6,779 bases of DNA from Xanthobacteraceae bacterium (GCA_025929595.1 JAICQA010000150.1:1-6779); one strand, 5' to 3'; shown: positions 1 to 5,953, counted from the stretch's first letter. Translations and numbers: made by a program. Notes: generated by a model from the letters alone, not told the origin.

Positions 1-1535
1 GCTACGCGTTCGCGGCCGGAGCGGTGTCGGCGCTTGCGATGGCGCCTTACGATCTCTGGCCGGTGCTGGCGCTCACTTTGCCCGTTCTTGTCTGGCTGAT
101 CGACGGCGCGGGCGCGAACGGCACGCGCGCGGCCTTCGCGGTGGGCTGGTGGTTCGGCTTCGGATATTTTCTTGCCGGCCTTTACTGGATCGGGATGGCG
201 CTGCTCGTGGAAGCGGACCGCTTCGCGTGGCTGCTGCCGGCGGCGGTGATCGGCATTCCCGCAGGACTCGCCCTCTTCACCGGCTTGGGCACCGCGCTCG
301 CGCACCGGCTTTGGACGACGGGACCGGCGCGCATCCTCGCCTTCGCCGCCGCAATGACCGCGGCCGAATGGCTGCGCGGTCACATTCTCACGGGCTTCCC
401 CTGGAACAGCTTCGGCCAGGCGCTCGCCGCGACGCCGGCGCTGGCGCAGACGGCTTCGCTCGCCGGATTGTGGGGGCTGACGCTGATCGCACTTCTGACC
501 CTGGCGAGCCCGGCCGTGCTCGCCGATCCGCCCGAGGCAGCGAGGCGCCCCTGGATACTGCCGGCCGTTTCAGCCTTGCTGCTCGTCTGCATGGCCGGCT
601 TTGGACTTTACCGCCTGCAAACGATCGAAGTCGGCGCCGTGCCGGGCGTACGGCTACGCATCATGCAGCCGAACCTGCCGCAGGATGAGAAATTCCGCCC
701 GGCCGCCAAGCAAAAAGTGCTCGATCTCTACAGCTCGGTCAGCGACCGGGCGACGGCGCCGGACCGCAGCGGGCTGCGGGATGTCACCCACCTCATCTGG
801 CCGGAGTCGGCGTTTCCCTTTTTCCTGGAGCGGGAGGCCGATGCGCTCGCCCATATTGCCGGTCTTCTGCCGCCCGGTGTCGTGCTGGTCACGGGCGCGG
901 CGCGCGTCGGGACCGGGCCTGCGACGGTCGAGCCGCGGGTCTACAACAGCATCCGCGTGATCGGCGACGACGGTGCGATTCTTTCGACCTACGACAAGGT
1001 GCATCTTGTGCCGTTTGGGGAATTCCTGCCCTTTCAGGCATTCCTCGAAAGCCTCGGCTTCGAGCAGATCACGCGCGTGCGCGGCGGGTTTACGCCCGGC
1101 GACGGTTTGCGGCCGTTGTCCATCCCGCGCGCTCCGACGGCGGCGCCGCTCATTTGCTACGAAGCGATCTTTCCGGGCGCGGTGTTGCCCGACGGTCCGC
1201 GTCCGGGTTGGTTATTGAATGTTACAAACGACGCGTGGTTCGGCGACACGCCCGGACCGCATCAGCACTTCGCGCAGGCGCGGCTGCGTACGATCGAAGA
1301 AGGTCTGCCGATGGTTCGCGCCGCGAACAACGGGATTTCGGCGGTCATCGATCCGGTCGGCCGCATCGTTCGATTCCGTGCGCTCGGCACGGACGGCGTT
1401 GTCGATGCAGTGTTGCCACAGTCAATTCCGCCGACGATATACGCCCGGTTCCGCGACATCCCGGCATTGATTGCGATGATGTTGCTCGCAGGCGCCGCGG
1501 TGTTCGCGAAGCGCTCACGTCCGCCCCGGAAATAG
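1..1535 (+). CDS. lnt: Apolipoprotein N-acyltransferase Lnt (5' end outside window)
   Basis: Lnt adds the third acyl chain to the N-terminal cysteine of lipoproteins in the inner membrane, using phospholipid as donor. The frame is open from base 3 and reads YAFAAGAVSALAMAPYD, typical of early Lnt sequence, so the real start lies upstream and perhaps 20-40 residues are missing; the GTG at 24 is internal. Counting from that GTG, residues about 10-200 hold several hydrophobic membrane segments. Residues about 208-460 form the periplasmic nitrilase-like domain, and about 478-496 is a final membrane segment. The catalytic triad is visible: E261 in WPESAFPF, K325 in YDKVHLVPFGEFLPF and C378 in LICYEAIFP, with E333 eight residues after the lysine as in E. 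coli. It stops at TAG 1533-1535. No frameshift is seen. In Sinorhizobium the homologue next to a phrR-type regulator was described as an acid-tolerance gene (actA), from memory. Confidence 0.97.
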   Translation, partial: YAFAAGAVSALAMAPYDLWPVLALTLPVLVWLIDGAGANGTRAAFAVGWWFGFGYFLAGLYWIGMALLVEADRFAWLLPAAVIGIPAGLALFTGLGTALAHRLWTTGPARILAFAAAMTAAEWLRGHILTGFPWNSFGQALAATPALAQTASLAGLWGLTLIALLTLASPAVLADPPEAARRPWILPAVSALLLVCMAGFGLYRLQTIEVGAVPGVRLRIMQPNLPQDEKFRPAAKQKVLDLYSSVSDRATAPDRSGLRDVTHLIWPESAFPFFLEREADALAHIAGLLPPGVVLVTGAARVGTGPATVEPRVYNSIRVIGDDGAILSTYDKVHLVPFGEFLPFQAFLESLGFEQITRVRGGFTPGDGLRPLSIPRAPTAAPLICYEAIFPGAVLPDGPRPGWLLNVTNDAWFGDTPGPHQHFAQARLRTIEEGLPMVRAANNGISAVIDPVGRIVRFRALGTDGVVDAVLPQSIPPTIYARFRDIPALIAMMLLAGAAVFAKRSRPPRK

Positions 1536-1547
1536 TTTGTTCGCATA

Positions 1548-1566
1548 TCGCGCGCTATGCGCGCGA
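1548..1566 (+). repeat. Perfect 8-bp GC-rich inverted repeat after lnt
   Basis: TCGCGCGC (1548-1555) and GCGCGCGA (1559-1566) are exact reverse complements separated by TAT. The hairpin begins 12 bases after the lnt stop codon and lies upstream of the likely promoter of the XRE gene. No T-run follows it, so it is not a canonical intrinsic terminator. It could protect the lnt mRNA 3' end, pause polymerase, or be a DNA operator. The symmetry is certain; the role is not known. Confidence 0.5.
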
Positions 1567-1587
1567 CGAAATGCCGATGCAAAGTTC

Positions 1588-1617
1588 GTGACAAATCCGA
1601 TTCGGGACGAGTACATT
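1588..1617 (+). promoter_or_regulatory. Probable sigma-70-type promoter of the XRE regulator gene
   Basis: GTGACA (1588-1593) resembles a -35 element and TACATT (1612-1617) a -10 element, with an 18-base spacer. The start point would fall near 1624, leaving only about 15 bases of leader before the chosen ATG at 1639. A GATTC (a GANTC, CcrM-type methylation site) lies at 1599-1603 inside the spacer. Read by eye against the consensus only. Confidence 0.45.
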
Positions 1618-1628
1618 CCCCGAATGCT

Positions 1629-1632
1629 GGAG
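1629..1632 (+). promoter_or_regulatory. Ribosome binding site that decides the XRE gene start
   Basis: GGAG lies six bases before the ATG at 1639. The alternative in-frame ATG at 1624 has no comparable purine-rich sequence before it and would fall at the predicted transcription start, so 1639 is preferred. Confidence 0.6.
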
Positions 1633-1638
1633 CGCCCG

Positions 1639-2052
1639 ATGACCAAGAAATCTCCGAACCCGATCGACAAACATGTCGGCAGCCGCGTCCGCATGCGCCG
1701 CATGATGGTGAATATGAGTCAGGAGAAACTTGGCGAGAAACTCGGCATCACGTTTCAGCAGATTCAAAAATACGAAAAAGGAACGAACCGGATCGGCGCG
1801 AGCCGATTGCAGCAGATCGCCAACGTGCTCGGCGTGCCGGTCGGTTTCTTCTTCGAGGGCGCACCGGTACCGGACGGTTCGGCGCAGGGATTCAGCGAAG
1901 CCGCCTCGCCGGCTTACGTCTCCGACTTCCTCGCAACGTCCGACGGACTCGCGCTGACGAAGGCGTTCATGAAGGTCACGGATTCGAAGGTGCGTCGGCG
2001 CATCGTCGATCTCGTGGAGGCGATGGTCGCCGAGCACGACGGCAAGCGCTGA
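1639..2052 (+). CDS. XRE-family helix-turn-helix regulator (PraR/PhrR-like)
   Basis: Small DNA-binding transcriptional regulator of 137 residues. Residues about 14-72 form an XRE/Cro-CI helix-turn-helix domain (VGSRVRMRRM, then MSQEKLGEKLGITFQQIQKY, then GTNRIGASRLQQIANVLGVP), with the recognition helix around residues 38-48. The tail (about 73-137) ends in a predicted helix, KVRRRIVDLVEAMVAEHD. The frame stays open back to 1537 and has another ATG at 1624. I chose ATG 1639 because GGAG at 1629-1632 lies six bases upstream and because MTKKSPNPIDKHVGSR is the usual N-terminus of this family. Position beside lnt matches the rhizobial phrR/praR type of regulator, reported in rhizobia to respond to low pH or to repress quorum-sensing and R-body genes. 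That function is transferred by resemblance, so no gene symbol is given. Target genes cannot be read from this sequence. Confidence 0.93.
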   Translation: MTKKSPNPIDKHVGSRVRMRRMMVNMSQEKLGEKLGITFQQIQKYEKGTNRIGASRLQQIANVLGVPVGFFFEGAPVPDGSAQGFSEAASPAYVSDFLATSDGLALTKAFMKVTDSKVRRRIVDLVEAMVAEHDGKR

Positions 2053-2089
2053 AGCGCGCGGTCTTTATTTTCCCCGTTTGAGCGACCTT

Positions 2090-2116
2090 TTGCAGGACGC
2101 GCAGGCCCGCTAGCGT
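2090..2116 (+). promoter_or_regulatory. Candidate promoter of trmB giving a leaderless or near-leaderless mRNA
   Basis: In the 70-base gap after the XRE gene, TTGCAG (2090-2095) resembles a -35 element and TAGCGT (2111-2116) a -10 element, spaced 15 bases, which is short. The expected start of transcription, six to seven bases after the -10, coincides with the trmB ATG at 2123. No Shine-Dalgarno sequence is visible before that ATG. The rest of the gap, including T-rich 2064-2071, shows nothing convincing. Confidence 0.4.
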
Positions 2117-2122
2117 GCGGCC

Positions 2123-2824
2123 ATGTCGAAGACCGGCGCACCCCCCGCACCGTCACGGGCCTTTTTCGGACGCCGAAAGGGCCACAAATTGCGGCCCCAT
2201 CGCGCCGCCCTGCTCGAAACGCTGCTGCCGCAACTTGCAGTCGACATCGGCCGGCCGGCGCCGGACGACATGCGGGCCTTATTCCCCGTTCCTGTTTCCC
2301 GGTTGGCGCTCGAGATCGGTTTCGGCGGCGGTGAGAATCTCGTGCGCGAGGCGCTTGCCGCGCCCGACACGGGTTTCATCGGCTGCGAGCCGTTCATCAA
2401 CGGCATGGCGAGCGCGCTGGCCGCGATCGACGCGCACGGACTGAAGAACATCCGCCTCTATCATGGCGACGCGATCGAGCTTCTCGACTGGTTGCCGGCG
2501 GCTTCAATCGGGCAGGTCGATCTGCTCTATCCCGACCCGTGGCCCAAGAAGCGGCATCATAAGCGCCGCTTCGTTTCGAATGATTCGGTTGCGCGATTGG
2601 CACGCGTTGTCGCCGGGAATGGCGTCTTTCGATTTGCCACCGACATCGACCATTACGCGGAATGGACTTTGTTCCGGCTGCTGCGCTCGCAGGATTTCGA
2701 ATGGACGGCGGAGCGCGCGGACGACTGGCGAAAGCCGTGGCGCGGCTTCGCGGGGACGCGCTACGAAGCCAAGGCGATCAAAGAGGATCGTACGCCGTGC
2801 TATCTGGTCTTTCGGCGCGTCTGA
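2123..2824 (+). CDS. trmB: tRNA (guanine-N7-)-methyltransferase TrmB
   Basis: Transfers a methyl group from S-adenosylmethionine to N7 of G46 in the tRNA variable loop; a cytoplasmic, single-domain Rossmann-fold enzyme. The 233-residue length is normal. Visible family signatures are the SAM-binding loop LALEIGFGGGE (about 61-71), the acidic E89 in GCEPF, D116 in HGDAIEL, the TrmB hallmark DLLYPDPWPKKRHHKRRF (133-150), and the C-terminal TRYEAKA motif (212-218) before a YLVFRR ending. The basic N-terminus, including FFGRRKGHKLRPHR, is the usual tRNA-contacting start of alphaproteobacterial TrmB. ATG 2123 is chosen because the conserved N-terminus follows directly and a promoter-like -10 lies just before it. 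The stop codon TGA (2822-2824) directly touches the stop of the convergent minus-strand gene, so no separate terminator fits between them. Confidence 0.97.
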   Translation: MSKTGAPPAPSRAFFGRRKGHKLRPHRAALLETLLPQLAVDIGRPAPDDMRALFPVPVSRLALEIGFGGGENLVREALAAPDTGFIGCEPFINGMASALAAIDAHGLKNIRLYHGDAIELLDWLPAASIGQVDLLYPDPWPKKRHHKRRFVSNDSVARLARVVAGNGVFRFATDIDHYAEWTLFRLLRSQDFEWTAERADDWRKPWRGFAGTRYEAKAIKEDRTPCYLVFRRV

Positions 2825-3934
2825 TTATTTGCCTCGACGTACCTGCCAGAAGCGCAGCACGCGCTCGGCCGTCGAGGCGGAAAGCGTCTTGTAATCCTGG
2901 CACGCCTGCTCCAAATCGTGCGCGGAGAGAACGCGGCAATTCCTTCGCACGATCAGGACGGCGCGCACGACCGCCCAGTCGAAATTCTTTGCGCGGCAGA
3001 GAACGAGCACGGGATCGATGCCTTCGCCGTGCATGACGCGGTCGACAATATCGACCGGCACTTCGGCCAACTCGGCGAGCGCCGCCACGGTTTCCTCAAA
3101 ACGCCCCGCCTTGGCGAAGCCCGTCAGCTCGTGCGTGCCGAGCCGGTTCGACTGGGCCAGCATGCGGACGTAGCTGCAGGCCGCCGAATAGCCGCGCGAC
3201 GCAATCTCGGAGTTGGCGCCGACCTTTTCGGCAATTTCGACAAGAAGCTGTTCAAGCGCCGGCCTGACTTCCGGCCGCGCGACTGCAATCAGCCGGCCCT
3301 GAACACGTTCGGTTGCTTCGGTGACGAGCCGGCGAAACAGGTGCGGCGGAATATCGACGCGCGCGCCGATCCCCACGGCCAGCGTCTCGTCCTCTCCAGC
3401 GCGATCGACGAGACGGGCGAAACCGCTCTCGCTGAACCGTGCGCCGCCATTGGCGACGATCTTATGCGCGACTTCGCTGCCGCCGCGCTCGACCAGCACG
3501 TCGGTGACGGGCTCCGCAATGTGCTCGCGCCCGCCGATGGCGAGCAAATGCGCCTGGCTGCCGGCACGGGCGATATCCACCAGATCGTCGTCGGCGAGAC
3601 GGAGAGAGTGAGAGAGAAGCGGCCCGGCCACGGCCACTTCCGGATCGCGGGCGAGCGTGCGTACCGTTTCAGGCGGCGCGTTGGGAATGGGTGCGAGGCG
3701 ATTGGCGAGTTCGGCCAGCGCGGTCTTTTCGATCTCCGCCGACAGCCGGACGATCACGTCGTCAAACAATTTGACCTGCTCATTGTCATATTGCTCGGCA
3801 CGATAGACGAAGAGATCGGTCACGCGCCGCAGGGTCGAGACACGCTGCAGATGCGAGCCGTCGCGAATGGACGTTTCCAGCTCGCGCAGCAACGACGAGT
3901 GCGCGTGATCGCGCAGGCTTGCGACCGTCGACAT
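2825..3934 (-). CDS. DUF2336 family protein, second gene of the pair
   Basis: Uncharacterised protein of 369 residues, recognised as DUF2336 (COG5330-like), a mostly helical family common in alphaproteobacteria. No catalytic motif, signal peptide or membrane segment is visible. Family-typical stretches include LFDDVIVRLSAEIEK (56-70), LANRLAPIPNAPP (about 76-88), RLADDDLVDIAR (112-123), HLLAI, VTDVLVERG (143-151), and VDIPPHLFRRLV (193-204). A C-terminal helical part contains NFDWAVVRAVLIVRR (317-331). Over residues 56-198 it aligns without gaps to its neighbour at about 60% identity by hand count, so the two are paralogues. Its ATG (3934-3932) shares one base with the upstream gene's TGA, giving TGATG, and no strong Shine-Dalgarno is seen, so translational coupling is likely. 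Function unknown; a helical-repeat scaffold is one guess. Confidence 0.93.
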   Translation of the reverse strand: MSTVASLRDHAHSSLLRELETSIRDGSHLQRVSTLRRVTDLFVYRAEQYDNEQVKLFDDVIVRLSAEIEKTALAELANRLAPIPNAPPETVRTLARDPEVAVAGPLLSHSLRLADDDLVDIARAGSQAHLLAIGGREHIAEPVTDVLVERGGSEVAHKIVANGGARFSESGFARLVDRAGEDETLAVGIGARVDIPPHLFRRLVTEATERVQGRLIAVARPEVRPALEQLLVEIAEKVGANSEIASRGYSAACSYVRMLAQSNRLGTHELTGFAKAGRFEETVAALAELAEVPVDIVDRVMHGEGIDPVLVLCRAKNFDWAVVRAVLIVRRNCRVLSAHDLEQACQDYKTLSASTAERVLRFWQVRRGK

Positions 3935-5031
3935 CAGCTTGCCGCCCGCAATTCGGTGTCGGCGCTTTGCAGGTGGCCGACGACGCGACGCGCGGTCGCA
4001 TAGCTCAGCCGCTTGAAGTCGTCGCAGATATCTTCAAGGTCTTTGGCCGAGATGCGCCGGCCGCTCGGCCGCAGCAGGATCAGCGCGCGCACCGTCAGCC
4101 AGTCGAAGCCGGCCGCCTTGAGGTGAATCAGGAGCGGCTCGATGCGATCGCCGTTCATCAGCCAGTCGATCTGCTCGACGGTGACGCCGCAAAGCACCGA
4201 CAGGGCGGCGACCGCCTCCTCATAGCGCTTCGATTTTGCGAGATCGTAGAGTTCGGATTCACCAAGCGCGCCGGCATCGTGCAGCATGCCGATCAGGCGG
4301 CGTGCGGCGGTGAAGCGGTGCGGCGTCGGCGTTTGCGGGTCGATTTCCTGCGACACGTCGGCGAGCACGCGCTCGATCTCGGCGCGCAGCTCGCGCGGCG
4401 CGCGGGCCGCGAGCTTGCGCTGTACGATCGCGCTCGCCTGCGTCACGAGCTTGCTGAACAGATGGGGCGGAATATCGGGTCGTTCGCCGATCCGCACGGC
4501 GAGCGAGTCGTCGCCTTCGGCGCGCACCACCAGGCGCTCGTAGCCGCCGGCTGAAAAACGTGCGGCACCGTTCGAAGCGACATTATAGAGGACATCCTGA
4601 TCGCCGCGGTCCACCAGCACGTCGGTCACGCTGTCGGCAAGGGGCCGGCGCGAGGAGATCGCGAGCAGATGTTCCTGCCCGTGGCGGCGCGCGATGTCGA
4701 CCAGGTCGGAGTCGGCGAGGCGCTTCGAGCGCAGCAGAACCGGGCCTGCGACTTCGATCGCCTCGTCATTGGCAAGCTGCCGAATGGTGTTCGGCGGCGC
4801 ATTGTCGATCGGCGCGAGACGGCGCGCGAGTTCGGCGCGCGCCTTGATCTCAATTTCGCCGACCAGGCGCGAAATCACGTCGTCGAACAGTTCGACGTGC
4901 TGATCGTTCAGCTCGGCGGCGCGTCCTGTGAAGAGGTCGGTGAGACGCCGCAGGGTCTCGGCGCTTTGGGCGTTCGAGCCCCGCGCAATCGCGTCTTCAA
5001 GTTCGGAAATCAGCGAAACGCGAGCGGACAT
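3934..5031 (-). CDS. DUF2336 family protein, first gene of the pair
   Basis: Uncharacterised protein of 365 residues of the DUF2336 family, transcribed away from rimP and first in a two-gene operon. It shares with its downstream paralogue LFDDVISRLVGEIE (48-61), RRLAPIDNAPP (70-80), VAGPVLLRSKRLADSDLVDIA split across about 94-114, HLLAI, VTDVLVDRG (135-143), ARFSAGGYERLV (157-168) and RPDIPPHLFSKLV (184-196). Near the C-terminus GFDWLTVRALILLR (308-321) matches the paralogue's NFDWAVVRAVLIVRR. No signal peptide, transmembrane helix or enzyme signature is apparent; the protein looks soluble and helical. The chosen ATG (5031-5029) gives the normal family N-terminus, but the upstream sequence has only a weak, distant CAGG-like ribosome site. 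The family assignment is from recognition of conserved blocks; the role is unknown. Confidence 0.93.
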   Translation of the reverse strand: MSARVSLISELEDAIARGSNAQSAETLRRLTDLFTGRAAELNDQHVELFDDVISRLVGEIEIKARAELARRLAPIDNAPPNTIRQLANDEAIEVAGPVLLRSKRLADSDLVDIARRHGQEHLLAISSRRPLADSVTDVLVDRGDQDVLYNVASNGAARFSAGGYERLVVRAEGDDSLAVRIGERPDIPPHLFSKLVTQASAIVQRKLAARAPRELRAEIERVLADVSQEIDPQTPTPHRFTAARRLIGMLHDAGALGESELYDLAKSKRYEEAVAALSVLCGVTVEQIDWLMNGDRIEPLLIHLKAAGFDWLTVRALILLRPSGRRISAKDLEDICDDFKRLSYATARRVVGHLQSADTELRAAS

Positions 5032-5177
5032 GGCTGAAAACGCGCCTGACTCACAATTTGCCCGCCGGACGACCCCGGCGCGACCCGGTGAAAGCTAGGT
5101 TCCATTGTTGAAGATAAAGTTAGAAAACCCGCGCAAAATGCGTGGAATTGGAATGGTAGCTTTCGGGCACCTTTTCC
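5032..5177. other. Left half of the divergent intergenic region, no gene seen
   Basis: This stretch must contain the minus-strand promoter for the DUF2336 pair. I could not find a -35/-10 pair on that strand that I would defend. An A/T-richer patch lies at 5101-5156, unlike the surrounding GC-rich coding DNA, which fits a regulatory role. A GACTC (GANTC methylation site) lies at 5048-5052, close upstream of the DUF2336 start. A TTG at 5105 is in frame with rimP but precedes the rimP promoter and is not taken as its start. Confidence 0.5.
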
Positions 5178-5205
5178 TTGCGAAAGGACGCGGCCACGCT
5201 ATATT
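5178..5205 (+). promoter_or_regulatory. Likely sigma-70-type promoter of the rimP-nusA operon
   Basis: TTGCGA (5178-5183) and TATATT (5200-5205) with a 16-base spacer form the best promoter in the window. Transcription would start near 5212, giving an untranslated leader of about 120 bases before the rimP ATG at 5333. The position just upstream of a leader hairpin supports the call. Confidence 0.65.
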
Positions 5206-5251
5206 CCGGCCAACAACGACATTTCATAGCGGTCCGATCGGATCGGATATG

Positions 5252-5285
5252 GAGGGTGGGCCCCGGCCGGGACCCGCTCTTTTTT
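5252..5285 (+). terminator. Intrinsic terminator inside the rimP leader (attenuator)
   Basis: The stem pairs G56-C77, T57-G76 (wobble), G58-C75, G59-C74 and G60-C73, then after a bulged A at 5272 pairs 5261-5263 with 5269-5271. It closes on the five-base loop CGGCC (5264-5268). Weaker pairs extend the base to 5252/5281 (numbers before this are offsets from 5200). Six T residues follow at 5280-5285. It ends 47 bases before the rimP start and about 74 bases after the predicted transcription start, so it would cut transcription before rimP unless it is overridden. Confidence 0.75.
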
Positions 5286-5324
5286 ATTACTTGCGCGGCT
5301 CTTTCGGCCCGGCCCCGCGCAGGC

Positions 5325-5328
5325 AGGA
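5325..5328 (+). promoter_or_regulatory. Ribosome binding site that decides the rimP start
   Basis: AGGA at 5325-5328, within AGGCAGGACGGA, lies four bases before ATG 5333. The frame is open far upstream (TTG 5105, ATG 5249), but those starts lie before the promoter or inside the leader hairpin region and have no good ribosome site. Confidence 0.6.
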
Positions 5329-5332
5329 CGGA

Positions 5333-5953
5333 ATGTTCACCGCGACCGAAAACGGCCTGAACGAGCCGCGTCTCGTGACCGAGACGGGCTTGGCCGCGCG
5401 TATCGCCGCCATCGCCGAGCCGGTGCTTTCCGGTCTCGGCTACCGGCTGGTCCGCGTGCGCGTTTCGGGCCGTGACGGGATGACCGTGCAAATCATGGCC
5501 GAGCGGCCGGACGGCACGTTCACCATTGAGGATTGCGAAGCGGCGAGCCGGACGCTCTCGCCCTCGCTCGATGTCGAAGACCCGGTCCCGAGCGGCTACC
5601 GGCTCGAGCTCTCGTCGCCCGGCATCGACCGGCCGCTGGTCCGGATGTCGGATTTTGAGCGGGCGCGCGGGCACGAAGCAAAGGTCGAAATGGCCGTACC
5701 CGTCGACGGCCGCAAACGCTTTCGCGGCGAAATCGAAGGCGCCGAAGGAACCAATGCGCTCCTGCGCATCGCCGGCGCCGAAGGAGAGACACAAACCGTC
5801 CGGCTGCCGGTCGGCGACATGGCGGAGGCACGGCTCGTGCTGACCGATGCGCTGATTGCGGAATCGCTCAAGCGCGGCAAGGACGCGGAACGGGCGGCGG
5901 AAGCCGCCGACAAACCAATTCAGCGCGCGGCGCAAGGCCGCGCGCGCCGATAA
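5333..5953 (+). CDS. rimP: Ribosome maturation factor RimP
   Basis: RimP assists maturation of the 30S ribosomal subunit in the cytoplasm. The 206-residue product shows the N-terminal RimP domain (about 15-100), with EPVLSGLGYRLVRVRV (29-44), VQIMAERPDGTFTIEDCEA (52-70), and the family hallmark SSPGIDRPL (94-102). The C-terminal SH3-like domain (about 103-182) contains VEMAVPVDGRKRFRGEI. The last 25 residues or so are a basic, alanine-rich tail, as is common in alphaproteobacteria. ATG 5333 is preferred over upstream in-frame codons because of its ribosome site and because the conserved fold begins soon afterwards. nusA starts 21 bases beyond its stop (TAA 5951-5953), the usual operon pairing. 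Expression is probably set by the attenuator in the leader. Confidence 0.96.
   Translation: MFTATENGLNEPRLVTETGLAARIAAIAEPVLSGLGYRLVRVRVSGRDGMTVQIMAERPDGTFTIEDCEAASRTLSPSLDVEDPVPSGYRLELSSPGIDRPLVRMSDFERARGHEAKVEMAVPVDGRKRFRGEIEGAEGTNALLRIAGAEGETQTVRLPVGDMAEARLVLTDALIAESLKRGKDAERAAEAADKPIQRAAQGRARR

Larger units (their letters stand above)
5212..5332 (+). promoter_or_regulatory. rimP 5' leader with attenuator architecture
   Basis: The leader runs from the predicted start point to the rimP ATG. It contains AGCGGTCC at 5228-5235, an imperfect palindromic stretch with a repeated GATCG at 5236-5245, an intrinsic terminator at 5252-5285, and a second possible stem of GCGCGG (5293-5298) with CCGCGC (5315-5320) just before the ribosome site. 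AGCGGTCC can pair with GGACC(C)GCT at 5270-5278, eight pairs with one bulged C, which would occupy the 3' arm of the terminator. Terminator and antiterminator are thus mutually exclusive. Leader attenuation of rimP operons is known in other proteobacteria; the signal sensed here cannot be read. It contains no tRNA, unlike the E. coli operon, which begins with metY. Confidence 0.55.

Noticed and set aside
24..26. GTG at 24 as the lnt start
   Set aside because: The frame is open to the window edge and the preceding codons already read like Lnt N-terminal sequence, so the gene is cut by the window.
1537..1638. XRE protein start at 1537 or 1624
   Set aside because: The extension contains the hairpin and promoter region and is not family-like; ATG 1639 has a well-placed GGAG.
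2046..2071. Possible terminator after the XRE gene (GCGC-TGAA-GCGC, then a T-rich tract)
   Set aside because: Only four pairs, and the T-rich part is interrupted and separated from the stem by several bases; too weak to call.
2918..4003. Long plus-strand open frame (361 codons) opposite the second DUF2336 gene
   Set aside because: The minus-strand protein has clear family motifs and a paralogue next to it. The plus-strand frame has the arginine/alanine/histidine-rich make-up of an antisense shadow.
3919..4554. Plus-strand open frame (211 codons) opposite the first DUF2336 gene
   Set aside because: Same antisense artefact. It vaguely resembles the 2918-4003 shadow only because the two underlying genes are paralogues.
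5105..5332. RimP start at TTG 5105, adding 76 residues
   Set aside because: It lies upstream of the likely promoter, spans the terminator hairpin, and the extension has no resemblance to RimP N-termini; ATG 5333 has a ribosome site.
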